From: Alistipes sp.
GTDB taxonomy: Bacteria; Bacteroidota; Bacteroidia; Bacteroidales; Rikenellaceae
DNA length: 64,000 nucleotides
Reading direction: 5' to 3'
Assembly (NCBI GenBank): GCA_021201825.1
Contig: JAJQED010000008.1
Span: 1 to 64,000 of the forward strand
Part shown: positions 56,066-64,000 of the stretch, piece after piece
Layout of the letters: every line of letters begins with the position of its first letter
Position numbering within the stretch: the stretch's first letter is position 1
Notes under the pieces: model-generated
Database searches by the model: none
Told to the model about the DNA's origin: nothing
Seen by the model: only the letters and a program-made list of their open reading frames with translations
Program-made: the position numbers and the translations under genes

Positions 56066-56125
56066 TATACGATAGCTGCCGGCGGCAGTTATTTAATTGA
56101 TTATATACTTTCCTCAAACCAAGCC

Positions 56126-56188
56126 GGAGCAGTTCATTTCTCCGGCAGAGGGGATTAAATATCCCTGCCCTCGCCGAGCGGGCACGTT
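56126..56188. repeat. Direct repeat copy A (63 bp)
   Basis: First of two similar units 129 bases apart (copy B at 56255-56316), about 85% identical by eye. Each contains a small A/T-centred hairpin (gggga/tcccc type) followed by a GC-rich gccc/gggc hairpin. Function unknown. Confidence 0.7.
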
Positions 56189-56254
56189 AAAAACACAGCA
56201 ACACACGGCAAAGCCGTAATCAAATAAATAAAACAAACAGCCTGTCAGCAAACT

Positions 56255-56316
56255 GGAGCGGTTATTTTTCCGGCTGGGGGATTACATATCCCCTGCCCTC
56301 GCCGGGCGGGCACGTT
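56255..56316. repeat. Direct repeat copy B (62 bp)
   Basis: Second copy of the unit at 56126-56188, ending one base before the cloverleaf-like element. The GC-rich second half, ending in GCGGGCACGTT, is nearly identical between copies. Confidence 0.7.
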
Positions 56317-56317
56317 C

Positions 56318-56433
56318 AAAAGGAACAGCACCTGCATATGGCAGGTTTATTACCTAAATAATAGCGCCGTTACTATGCTTTGCATAGACGGGGCTATTAT
56401 TTAGGTAATCGTCCATCGGACACTGTTCCTTTT
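56318..56433. other. Cloverleaf-shaped inverted-repeat element beside tRNA-Ser
   Basis: Perfect 11-bp inverted repeats (56318-56328 and 56423-56433) enclose three hairpins: 56330-56346 (6 bp), 56349-56409 (17 perfect bp plus an inner 4- and 6-bp stem with a 3-base loop) and 56411-56421 (4 bp). Together they form a four-way junction. It begins one base past the tRNA-Ser 3' end on the minus strand. It could be a structured RNA, a tRNA processing or terminator element, or a small non-autonomous mobile element; no target duplication was seen. Confidence 0.75.
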
Positions 56434-56519
<86 letters not shown>

Positions 56520-56618
56520 TTTCGAAAGGTCACCGGGGTTGCAAATTTAATAAATTATTTCGCCCGAATTATCCCCCACGGCAAAATAATTGTCAGGATT
56601 CATTAATTTTACCTGCCG

Positions 56619-57557
56619 ATGAAGCGAACGGACCATAACGGTAATAAACATGATCATAGCCATGGGCTTGCGCATCATGTCCCCGCAGGCGAATACCTCA
56701 ACAGGGCTTTCACGATCGGTATCGCCTTGAACCTGGTTTTCGTCGCGGTGGAATTTATTGCGGGCATCCTTGTCGGCTCGGTAGCGCTGATCTCGGATGC
56801 GGGCCATAACCTGAGCGATGTTATCAGCCTCGCACTTGCGATGTTCGCGTTCCGCCTGGCGCGGCAAAAGCCCAGCGAGAAATATACCTACGGCCGGAAG
56901 AAAAGCACCGTTATAGTATCGCTGGCTAACGCGTGTATCCTGCTTGTGGCGGTCGGTTTCATCATTTACGAAAGCATATTGAAACTTATCGCACCCGAGC
57001 CGGTTCAGGGCGGCATAGTGGCATGGGTGGCGGGAGTAGGCATAATCATAAACGCGTTCACGGCCTGGTTGTTCCTCAGGCATAAGGACACGGACATAAA
57101 TGTTAAGGGAGCCTACCTGCATATGGCGGCCGATGCGTTGGTCTCGGTCGGGGTGCTCGTATCGGGCATCGTGATCAGCCTGACCGGATGGTACCCGCTC
57201 GATCCGATAATCGGGATAGTTATCGCCGTGGTGATCTTCTTCTCGACGTGGAACCTGCTGACGGCAAGCATCCGTCTCTCCCTTGACGGTGTACCGCCGG
57301 ATATCGACCCTGACCTTGTGGCCCGGACCATCCGCGAGGCAGACGACGCCATACTCGACGTCCACCATATCCACATCTGGCCCCTCAGCACCACCGAAAC
57401 CGCCCTTACGGCCCATATCGCCGTACGGGACGCCACACAGGCGGCCCGTATTCGTCATAAAGTAAAATGTGTCCTGAAAGAGATAGGGATTGCCCACGCT
57501 ACATTGGAGACCGAATCCCCGGGAGACTGCGACGGGCAATGCCCGTGCAATCCGTAG
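56619..57557 (+). CDS. Cation diffusion facilitator (zinc/cobalt/cadmium efflux)
   Basis: 312 residues with six membrane helices. A His-rich N-terminus (DHNGNKHDHSHGLAHH) probably binds metal. Transport-site motifs are SDAGHNLSD (H63, D67 with D60) in helix 2 and HMAAD (H168, D172) in helix 5, the HxxxD pair of zinc-type CDF exporters. The C-terminal cytoplasmic ferredoxin-like domain (about 215-295: VHHIHIWPLSTTETALTAHI) is complete, and the tail ends in a Cys-rich GDCDGQCPCNP. It exchanges cytoplasmic Zn2+ or similar ions for protons. Six bases separate it from the convergent FKBP gene. Confidence 0.94.
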   Translation: MKRTDHNGNKHDHSHGLAHHVPAGEYLNRAFTIGIALNLVFVAVEFIAGILVGSVALISDAGHNLSDVISLALAMFAFRLARQKPSEKYTYGRKKSTVIVSLANACILLVAVGFIIYESILKLIAPEPVQGGIVAWVAGVGIIINAFTAWLFLRHKDTDINVKGAYLHMAADALVSVGVLVSGIVISLTGWYPLDPIIGIVIAVVIFFSTWNLLTASIRLSLDGVPPDIDPDLVARTIREADDAILDVHHIHIWPLSTTETALTAHIAVRDATQAARIRHKVKCVLKEIGIAHATLETESPGDCDGQCPCNP

Positions 57558-57563
57558 TTAATC

Positions 57564-58226
57564 TTAATTCTCCGGAGCGTCCAGCACGGTCACATCGAAT
57601 ATCAGGACCGATTGCGGGGGAATAATGCCGCCACCGCCATATGTCCCGTAACCCAAGTCCGGATGGATATAAAGTTTGATGCGTCCGCCCTTACCGACGA
57701 GCTTCAACCCCTCGGCCATACCTGGAATGATCCGGTTAAGCTGGAAGATTACTCCATCGTCGTTGCGGTCGAATTCCGTCCCGTCCGGAAGGTTCCCCGT
57801 ATAGATTATTTCCACTCCGTCCTCGTCTTCCACGGCACGGTAACGCATATCCCCCTCGTTAATTATCTCGTACAGCAATCCCGATTCTGTGCGTTGAACG
57901 TTAGGAAGTTCGGCTACCGTTTCCAGGTATTCTTCAACCTGGACAAGTTTTTTAGCGGGCTGTACCTCCTGATAGTAATACCGCAGGTAATTATGGATTT
58001 CCGTCTTATCCAATTCCCCTCCAAGTCTGAATCCCTCGGCCAGGCCCTGGTATACGAAATCCAATATAAGTTCCCTGTCCATACTACCCAGGCTTACGCC
58101 TATATCGACACCCAGATAGAACGATACGGAATCCATCTGGGTTTTCAGTTTCGGGTATTGAAGTTCCTGTGCGTTGGAATTTATTACGAACGCACAAGCG
58201 ATCAGGCAAAAAAACAGTTTTCTCAT
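57564..58226 (-). CDS. FKBP-type peptidyl-prolyl isomerase, exported
   Basis: 220 residues when started at the ATG at 58226, which begins a signal peptide (RKLFFCLIACAFVINSNAQ); the open frame extends 11 codons upstream without value. Residues about 25-100 form the FKBP_N dimerisation helix region (DSVSFYLGVDIGVSLG, FVYQGLAEGF). The FKBP_C catalytic domain (about 110-218) reads VEIIYTGNLPDGTEFDRN, IPGMAEGLKLVGKGGRIKLYIHPDLGYG and IPPQSVLIFDVTVLD. It is a periplasmic (or lipid-free outer) folding catalyst of the Mip/FkpA type. Confidence 0.93.
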   Translation of the reverse strand: MRKLFFCLIACAFVINSNAQELQYPKLKTQMDSVSFYLGVDIGVSLGSMDRELILDFVYQGLAEGFRLGGELDKTEIHNYLRYYYQEVQPAKKLVQVEEYLETVAELPNVQRTESGLLYEIINEGDMRYRAVEDEDGVEIIYTGNLPDGTEFDRNDDGVIFQLNRIIPGMAEGLKLVGKGGRIKLYIHPDLGYGTYGGGGIIPPQSVLIFDVTVLDAPEN

Positions 58227-58300
58227 AACCGGTTTTTTAATTTTTTGAAATAATATCATAGAAAGATTATCTTATTTTAAAATATCCTCTGCCGGCGACG

Positions 58301-59716
58301 TTAACTTTCAATATTCGGTTTTTCCAGTCCGTAACCTTTGCGGGCGTCTTCTTTTTTGAGGAGCCATGCAAAAACAACCGACATGATACCGAACAGCGCA
58401 AAGATAAGCATCGGGATGGTATAGTCGTAATTGGTTGTCATCACCCCGTCCACCATAATTTCACCCCTGCGGCAATATCTGTCCAGCACGAACCCGATAA
58501 GCAGCGGCACCCCGGAAAGGCCGATATTTTGGATATAAAATATCAGCGAGTAAGCCGTTCCCAGCTTGTTGAACGAAATTATCTTCGGCACAGAGGCCCA
58601 CATAGCCGACGGAACCAGCGAGAAAGCCGCCCCCAGCAACAACATAAGCACAACGGCCATCCATGCGGCGTTGAGTGCCGGGACGGCGAAAAGCAGGTGA
58701 ACGAATACCAGCAGCAAGGCCCCGATCATCATTATCGTTGCCCCGCGCCCCTTATGGTCGTATATTGATCCGAAGATAGGGGTCATTATCATATTCCCGA
58801 TCGGGATAAGCGAAAGTATCGAACCGGCCCAGGCCGATGAGACCCCGAACTTCATTATCATCAGCTCGGTCGCATATTTCAGGAACGGGAACACGGCGGA
58901 GTAGAACAGCAGGCACAGGAGAGTAATGTACCAGAACCCCCGAAGCCGGAAGATGGACCAGATATCGGCGATCCTGAATTTTTCCTCTTCCGACGCGGAG
59001 CTTTCCGGGAGGGCCGATCTTTCGATGGCCCGTTCCTTATCGGCCCGGGCGTCCATCATAACGAACACGAGGTAGGCCATAAGGCCGATGCAAAGGGCCA
59101 GCAGGCAAAGAAGCAGGGGTTGGTACGGATTGCCGAAATATTTGGCTACCGGCAGCGCGAAGCCGGTGGAAATGGCCGTACCTATACGACCCGCCGCCAC
59201 GTTAAGGCCCATGGCCAGTGCCAGCGAATGGCCCGTGAACCATTTTACCACGATCTTGGTTGCCGTGATCCCGATCATCTCGATACCCACCCCGAAGATG
59301 GCAAAGCCGAAAGTGGCGAAGAACACCTGCGACTTCAAGGCGAAAAGCTGTTTACCGAAAAGGGTCAGCGAGACCACCCCGCTGCCGAAATCGCTGGAGA
59401 TGGCCCAGTACTTCACCGCCGTTCCTATGATCATCAGCACAACGGCCAGCAATCCGGTGAACCGGGGCCCTATCTTGTCGAGGATGATACCCCCGATAAT
59501 GAGCATCACAAGGAAGATATTGAACAGGCCGTATCCGCTCGTGAATATGCCGTATTCGGCCGAGTTCCACCCGTTCTGCTGCTCGAGCATGGTTTTGAGC
59601 GGGGCCATTATGTCCGTGATGATATATCCCGTGAGCATTGTCAGGGAGACCAGGGCCAGCACCGTCCAACGGGCTACCGGCGAGGAGGAGATCTTGCGGC
59701 GTAGAGTTTCTGTCAT
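58301..59716 (-). CDS. Major facilitator superfamily transporter
   Basis: 471 residues from the ATG at 59716 (MTETLRRK); the longer frame adds 15 hydrophilic residues. Twelve membrane helices are evident, with the MFS loop motif IILDKIGPRFTG after helix 2 and GSIYDHKGRGATIMM after helix 8, and a charged central loop (DARADKERAIERSALPESSASEEEKF). The sequence recalls the MFSD1-like branch found in Bacteroidota. Substrate unknown. The neighbour upstream on the same strand is the TPR protein, with a hairpin terminator between. Confidence 0.87.
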   Translation of the reverse strand: MTETLRRKISSSPVARWTVLALVSLTMLTGYIITDIMAPLKTMLEQQNGWNSAEYGIFTSGYGLFNIFLVMLIIGGIILDKIGPRFTGLLAVVLMIIGTAVKYWAISSDFGSGVVSLTLFGKQLFALKSQVFFATFGFAIFGVGIEMIGITATKIVVKWFTGHSLALAMGLNVAAGRIGTAISTGFALPVAKYFGNPYQPLLLCLLALCIGLMAYLVFVMMDARADKERAIERSALPESSASEEEKFRIADIWSIFRLRGFWYITLLCLLFYSAVFPFLKYATELMIMKFGVSSAWAGSILSLIPIGNMIMTPIFGSIYDHKGRGATIMMIGALLLVFVHLLFAVPALNAAWMAVVLMLLLGAAFSLVPSAMWASVPKIISFNKLGTAYSLIFYIQNIGLSGVPLLIGFVLDRYCRRGEIMVDGVMTTNYDYTIPMLIFALFGIMSVVFAWLLKKEDARKGYGLEKPNIES

Positions 59717-59742
59717 TTGTTCGGGTATTTGATTAACCGCAA

Positions 59743-59776
59743 GCGGCCGCAGCGTAAACATCTATGCTGCGGCCGC
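59743..59776 (-). terminator. Hairpin terminator after the TPR gene
   Basis: A perfect 11-bp GC-rich stem (59743-59753 with 59766-59776) lies between the TPR gene stop (59809) and the MFS start. No long T run, so termination may be incomplete. Confidence 0.6.
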
Positions 59777-59808
59777 GAGCAGGTGGTTGTCAGCAGTGTC
59801 CTGTCATT

Positions 59809-61794
59809 TTAATCGTCCAGCGGGGTGTACTCTTTCAGTATCTCGTAGGCCTGGCTGAGACCGAGTTCCCCGGCCTTGCTCAGATCGAGGCACCCCTTGC
59901 GGGTATCTTTCATATATATCTGTATAAGGCCCCTGTTGAAGTAAGCCTCCGCAAAATCGGGATAGAGCTCGATGGCCCGGGTGAAATCCTCGAACGCCTC
60001 GGGCATCCGCGAGGAGCGGGCAAGCAGTATCGCCCTGTTATAGTATATATGCGCGAATTCCGGCAGGAGCTTAGCGGCCTTATTCAGGTCGGCTATCGCA
60101 TCGTCATACGTATAAACCCGGGTGGAGCTGTTCATAAGCCTGCTCGTGGGGTCCGAATCTATGGTAATGCGCTGGTAAGAGTTGTCGATGGACGAAATGA
60201 AATCGATCATTTCGCTCCTGGTCGTAGCGCGGTTGATATACAGGAATGCGTTGGTCGGGTTGCGGTCGATCGCTTCCGTATAGGTATTGACCGAACTGGT
60301 ATACTGCTTTACCTGCGACTGGGTAATGCCCCGAAGGAACAGGTCGGGCCATTCCCCGCGCCCGAACGCTATCTTTTCCTCGAGTTGGCGGTCGTACGCC
60401 AGCAGCGAATCGGCGGGCAGGTCGCTCTCCGTGGTTGTAAGCACAAGGTAGGGGTTGTCCATCTCATCCCGGAATATCTCGAGCTGTTCCAGGCGGTAAC
60501 GTCCCGGCGAGGGCGCCGGAATGGAATCCGGGTGGGTGAGCGAGAAGCGGTACATGGGCAGCAGCCTTACATGGGCTTCTTCGTCCGTAGCCGTCCCTCC
60601 GATACGCGAACCTGTCATCCTCGACTCGAATGCAAGGAGCTGGTTGAAGTTGCGTGAGGTGTCGGCATATATGGAGAATGTGCTGTCGTTGAGTTTGGAG
60701 CGGTATTCGGCTATCTTCTGGTTGGCAATGGTGTGGTCCGAACGGGATCCCCTCATATCGCCCAGGGTGTATTTCACACCGGCCCGGCCCAGGTATGCGT
60801 TGGCAAAGTCGGGATAGAGTTCGATGGCCCGGGTATAATCCTCGACGGCCCTTTCGTAATTCCCCAGCTGCTGGTACAGCCCCGCACGGTTGTAATAAAC
60901 CAGTACGTTACCCGGGCTGTAGCGGGCCACCATGTCGTAATCCTCCAGGGCACGGTTGTAATCCCCGATCTGCGAACGCACGATGGCGCGGTTGAAATAG
61001 GTCTGCGAATTGGTCGAGTCCAGCTGCAATACACGGTCGAAATCACCGATTGCCTGCACCGGCCGCTGGGTATTTGCATACACCACGGCGCGGTTGAAAT
61101 AGGGGGGCACATAGGTGCTGTCGCATTGGATGGCCTTGTCGAAGTCGAGCAGGGACATGTCGTATTCCTGCTGGGCCATGTGGAGGGTACCCCGGAAGTA
61201 ATACCCGCGCGGGTCCTCCCTGTTGGTGCGGATGGCGGCGTTGAAATCCTCGTAGGCGCGGATGGTATCCTGCAGGTGCAGGTAGCACAGGCCCCGGTTG
61301 ATATAGGCGTCCGAGACCTTAGTCTCGTATTTCAGGAACTGGTTAAAGTCCTCTATGGCATTCTCGAACTGCTGGCTCAGGAAGAAAGTAACCCCCCGGC
61401 TGAAATAGGTCCCCGCAACGTCGGGACGCAGGTCCACCGCCTCCTGGAAATCCTTAAGCGCGTCGTCGTAATTCCCGAGGCGCGAGCGGGTGATGGCACG
61501 GTTGCGGTAGGCGAGCGTATAGACGGGATTCTTCTCGATGGCGGTGGAGAAATCCTGTTCGGCTCCCAGCAGGTCGTCGAGGTTATATTTGGCCACCCCC
61601 CGCAGGAAGTAGGCCTCGTATGCCTCCGGGTCGACCCTCAGCAGTATATTGAGGGTTTCTATGGCGCTCTCGTACTTGCTATCGTTAAGGAATACGGCCC
61701 CGATATAGTTAAAATAAGCCTTGTTCAGCTGCCCATAGGCGGCCGAAAAGACGGGTATCGTGAGCAAAAGTATTAGGATCGCGGTCCTGCGCAT
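59809..61794 (-). CDS. Secreted tetratricopeptide-repeat protein
   Basis: 661 residues from the ATG at 61794, which starts a signal peptide (RRTAILILLLTIPVFSAAYGQ). About eleven TPR units run from residue 25 to 375 (pattern AYFLRGVAKYNLDDLLGAEQDFSTAIEKNP), with three to four more near the C-terminus after an irregular region (about 375-500). TPR arrays scaffold protein complexes, and in Bacteroidales such proteins often join outer-membrane or gliding/secretion assemblies. No partner can be named from this window. Divergent from purA. Confidence 0.9.
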   Translation of the reverse strand: MRRTAILILLLTIPVFSAAYGQLNKAYFNYIGAVFLNDSKYESAIETLNILLRVDPEAYEAYFLRGVAKYNLDDLLGAEQDFSTAIEKNPVYTLAYRNRAITRSRLGNYDDALKDFQEAVDLRPDVAGTYFSRGVTFFLSQQFENAIEDFNQFLKYETKVSDAYINRGLCYLHLQDTIRAYEDFNAAIRTNREDPRGYYFRGTLHMAQQEYDMSLLDFDKAIQCDSTYVPPYFNRAVVYANTQRPVQAIGDFDRVLQLDSTNSQTYFNRAIVRSQIGDYNRALEDYDMVARYSPGNVLVYYNRAGLYQQLGNYERAVEDYTRAIELYPDFANAYLGRAGVKYTLGDMRGSRSDHTIANQKIAEYRSKLNDSTFSIYADTSRNFNQLLAFESRMTGSRIGGTATDEEAHVRLLPMYRFSLTHPDSIPAPSPGRYRLEQLEIFRDEMDNPYLVLTTTESDLPADSLLAYDRQLEEKIAFGRGEWPDLFLRGITQSQVKQYTSSVNTYTEAIDRNPTNAFLYINRATTRSEMIDFISSIDNSYQRITIDSDPTSRLMNSSTRVYTYDDAIADLNKAAKLLPEFAHIYYNRAILLARSSRMPEAFEDFTRAIELYPDFAEAYFNRGLIQIYMKDTRKGCLDLSKAGELGLSQAYEILKEYTPLDD

Positions 61795-62007
61795 AAATGT
61801 TCGTCGGATTTTCCGCACGCTAAGATAATAAGAGTCTGTCAAAATTTGCCATAAATTATTCCCCCGCGCCTCTTTTAAGTTCGGTTTTCCGTCAGGCAGA
61901 GGGACTGCGGGCCGCCGCCCGATATTTTTTCCGAACGGCGGGGTATATTTGCCGAACGCCCCGGTGCGTCTTTTTATTGCACGGCTGCAACTATCGCGGG
62001 GCTATGG

Positions 62008-62038
62008 TATGGTAATTATAAAAAAAGGGTTATTTTTG
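62008..62038 (+). promoter_or_regulatory. Promoter of purA
   Basis: TATG, 19 bases, then TATTTTTG fits the Bacteroidota pattern with one mismatch and predicts a start near 62046, about 32 bases before the purA ATG. A second -7-like TATATTTG is at 61944-61951. Confidence 0.55.
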
Positions 62039-62077
62039 ACGGCAATTTGCCTTTACCGAAATCAGCGAACAATTTTA

Positions 62078-63343
62078 ATGAAAAAGACAGATGTAGTGCT
62101 CGGCCTGCAATGGGGCGACGAGGGCAAGGGGAAAGTAGTGGATGTGCTCACTCCCGGGTATAAAGTCATAGCGCGCTTCCAGGGCGGTCCCAATGCGGGG
62201 CATTCGCTCCATTTCAACGGGGAGAGCTACGTGCTGCATACCATCCCGTCGGGTATCTTCCGCCCCGGTACGGTTAACATTATCGGCAACGGGGTGGTGA
62301 TCGACCCGGTCATCCTTGCCGCGGAGGTGGAGCAGCTCGAGGCCGGCGGTGCGGACCTGAGCGGTTGCCTCAAGGTCTCCAAACGGGCCCACCTTATAAT
62401 GCCTACCCACCGTATCCTCGATGCGGCTTCCGAGGCGGCCAAGGGTAAGACCAAGATAGGGTCTACGCTAAAGGGCATCGGCCCGGCCTATATGGACAAG
62501 ACCGGCCGCAACGGCCTGCGTGTGGGCGACATAGTTTCCGGGAAGTTCATGGAGCGGTACGAAGCCCTCAAGGCCAAGCACCTGGGCATGCTGTCCCAGT
62601 ACGACTACAGTTTCGACGTTGCCGAATATGAACGGCAGTGGTTCGAGGGCATTGAGAAACTGCGCCGCTTCGAATTTATCGACAGCGAGTATGTCGTGAA
62701 CAAATATATCGACGGGGACGTACCGGTCCTGGCCGAGGGTGCCCAGGGGGCGTTGCTGGACGTGGATTTCGGCACCTATCCCTACGTGACCTCTTCCAAT
62801 ACACTGTGTGCCGGTGCTTGCACCGGTCTGGGCGTGGCCCCGAACCGCATAGGCGAAGTTTTCGGCATATTCAAGGCCTACTGTACCCGCGTGGGCGGCG
62901 GCCCTTTCCCTACGGAGCTGGAAGACGCCACCGGTGAGCGGCTGCGTGAAGCGGGCAAAGAGTTCGGTGCCACTACGGGCCGGCCCCGCCGCTGTGGCTG
63001 GCTGGATCTGGTCGCGCTGAAATACACCGTTATGCTCAACGGCGTCACGGCCCTTATAATGATGAAATCGGACGTCCTGAACGGCTTCGATACGGTTAAA
63101 GTCGCCGTGGCCTATAAAACCCCGGACGGCGAAACCCCCACGGTCCCTTACGAACTGGACGGGCAGCTGGAGCCGGTTTACCGCGAATTTCCGGGCTGGA
63201 GCGAAGACCTCTCCAAGATACGCCGGTGGGAAGACCTGCCGCGATCGTTCCGGGAATATGTCGAATTCATCGAGGCCGAATGCGGGGTTCCCGTAAAGAT
63301 CATCTCCGTCGGTCCCGACCGCGAGGAAACCATCCTGCGATAA
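62078..63343 (+). CDS. purA: Adenylosuccinate synthetase
   Basis: 421 residues from the ATG at 62078, the normal family start; the open frame reaches back to 61949 but only adds leader sequence. It joins IMP and Asp using GTP to form adenylosuccinate, the first committed step to AMP. The GTP/IMP loop LGLQWGDEGKGK (Asp14 catalytic), NAGHSLHF (catalytic His), GIGPAYMDKTGRNG, VLAEGAQGALLDVDFGTYPYVTSSN and TGRPRRCGWLDL are all present. It is followed by a clear terminator. Confidence 0.98.
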   Translation: MKKTDVVLGLQWGDEGKGKVVDVLTPGYKVIARFQGGPNAGHSLHFNGESYVLHTIPSGIFRPGTVNIIGNGVVIDPVILAAEVEQLEAGGADLSGCLKVSKRAHLIMPTHRILDAASEAAKGKTKIGSTLKGIGPAYMDKTGRNGLRVGDIVSGKFMERYEALKAKHLGMLSQYDYSFDVAEYERQWFEGIEKLRRFEFIDSEYVVNKYIDGDVPVLAEGAQGALLDVDFGTYPYVTSSNTLCAGACTGLGVAPNRIGEVFGIFKAYCTRVGGGPFPTELEDATGERLREAGKEFGATTGRPRRCGWLDLVALKYTVMLNGVTALIMMKSDVLNGFDTVKVAVAYKTPDGETPTVPYELDGQLEPVYREFPGWSEDLSKIRRWEDLPRSFREYVEFIEAECGVPVKIISVGPDREETILR

Positions 63344-63368
63344 CTCCCTCCCATACCGAAATATACCG

Positions 63369-63395
63369 AAACCGCCCCCGACCGGGCGGTTTTTT
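63369..63395 (+). terminator. Rho-independent terminator of purA
   Basis: A 7-bp GC stem (63371-63377 with 63384-63390) followed directly by a run of six T, 27 bases after the purA stop. Confidence 0.9.
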
Positions 63396-63529
63396 ATTGC
63401 GTGGGCCCATAACCTGCATGGATTTTGCAATTGATAACCGGATAGCGTGATACCGTGTTCCCGTTCCCGGTTACCGGGGAGGATCCGAAACGGATATTCC
63501 GGAAATTTAATTGATTAATATATATTGTT

Positions 63530-64000
63530 ATGAAGACAGGAAAATTTATTATTGTGGCGGTTGCTGTTGCGGCTATGGTTATGGCCGGCTGTTCGTCTAC
63601 GAGCAGGATGAGTAAAACGGGTAAAGGCGCCCTTATCGGTACGGGCGGCGGCGCGGCTGCCGGCGCCGGTCTGGGTGCTATCGTAGGCGGCGGCAAGGGT
63701 GCCGCCATAGGTGCTGCCGTAGGCGCGGGCGTTGGTGCCGGTGCGGGCGCGCTTATCGGGAGCAGGATGCAGAAGCGCCAGCAGGAGATCGCCGAGGCGA
63801 TCCCGGACGCGGAAGTAGAGACCGTTCAGGACGACAACGGGCTGACCGCTATCAAGGTGACGTTCAAGGACGGCATCCTTTTCAATACGGGCAGCGCAGA
63901 CCTCAGCTCCTCGTCGCGCCAGTCGTTGGACAAATTTGCCGAAGCCGTTAGGAACGAGCCGGATACGGACATTACTATCTACGGCCATACCGACAATACC
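63530..64000 (+). CDS. OmpA-family lipoprotein with glycine-zipper, cut by window end
   Basis: An ATG at 63530 opens a frame that runs off the right edge after 157 codons. The start is a lipoprotein signal (IIVAVAVAAMVMAGC, Cys about residue 21). Residues about 30-75 form a Gly/Ala-rich glycine-zipper (GAGLGAIVGGGKGAAIGAAVG) that would insert in or lie along a membrane. Then an OmpA C-terminal peptidoglycan-binding domain begins (LFNTGSADLSSSSRQSLDKFA and IYGHTDNT). It probably ties the outer membrane to peptidoglycan. Confidence 0.92.
   Translation, partial: MKTGKFIIVAVAVAAMVMAGCSSTSRMSKTGKGALIGTGGGAAAGAGLGAIVGGGKGAAIGAAVGAGVGAGAGALIGSRMQKRQQEIAEAIPDAEVETVQDDNGLTAIKVTFKDGILFNTGSADLSSSSRQSLDKFAEAVRNEPDTDITIYGHTDNT

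Noticed and set aside
56126-56433. CRISPR array or attachment-site pair
   Set aside because: Only two imperfect repeats with no regular spacers or cas genes; no integrase and no copy of the tRNA 3' end was found elsewhere in the window.
61949-62077. Longer N-terminus for purA
   Set aside because: The extra codons overlap the predicted promoter and are not part of the family; the start at 62078 matches the usual PurA N-terminus.

Overview
The window looks like a chromosome fragment of a Bacteroidota (order Bacteroidales). The signs are SusC/SusD pairs, hybrid two-component regulators (HTCS), Bacteroides-type promoters (TTTG, about 19 bases, then TAnnTTTG), many lipoproteins and a biotin-dependent sodium-pump decarboxylase operon. 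The fairly high GC content would suit Alistipes/Rikenellaceae, but that placement is only a guess. No rRNA, CRISPR array, phage or insertion sequence was seen.

Layout. 1-7.6 kb: enzymes of a glycan-degradation region (a sulfatase cut by the left edge, two GH43-type lipoproteins, a DUF4965 'glutaminase-like' lipoprotein, and a Tat-exported Gfo/Idh/MocA oxidoreductase followed by a DUF1080 lipoprotein). 7.7-11.1 kb: sodium-pump decarboxylase operon oadG-oadA-oadB on the minus strand. 11.3-14.7 kb: sulfatase plus FAD-dependent oxidoreductase, minus strand. 14.9-31.9 kb: a long plus-strand operon, FAS1 lipoprotein - SusC - SusD - FAS1 - FAS1 - SusC - SusD - M60-like lipoprotein. 32.0-33.2 kb: a third GH43-type lipoprotein. 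33.2-54.7 kb, all minus strand: HTCS2, then SusC/SusD/Fn3-type lipoprotein ending at a terminator, then a BSP-type metallopeptidase, a GH38 alpha-mannosidase, a calpain-like lipoprotein and HTCS1. 54.7-56.6 kb: a non-coding stretch with a (TG)19 microsatellite, a broken small gene, tandem repeats, a cloverleaf-shaped inverted repeat and a tRNA-Ser. 56.6-64 kb: housekeeping genes (cation efflux, FKBP isomerase, MFS transporter, TPR protein, purA, OmpA-family lipoprotein).

How it works together (inference). Three SusCD importers, sulfatases, GH38, GH43-type enzymes, two predicted proteases and a 3-keto-glycoside-type pair suggest capture and breakdown of complex, probably sulfated and protein-linked glycans. 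Two HTCS proteins are the likely sensors.

Most notable signals. (1) The first gene of the FAS1/SusCD operon is split by an 11-G tract exactly between FAS1 domains, which looks like a slippage switch or a homopolymer sequencing error. (2) A (TG)19 repeat lies in the predicted leader of HTCS2, whose kinase core is degenerate. (3) The M60-like protein has lost the HExxH zinc motif. (4) A 116-base four-way-junction element abuts the tRNA-Ser gene. (5) Three further genes look damaged: the calpain-like gene (frameshift), a small gene (internal stop) and a GH43 gene (probable internal deletion).
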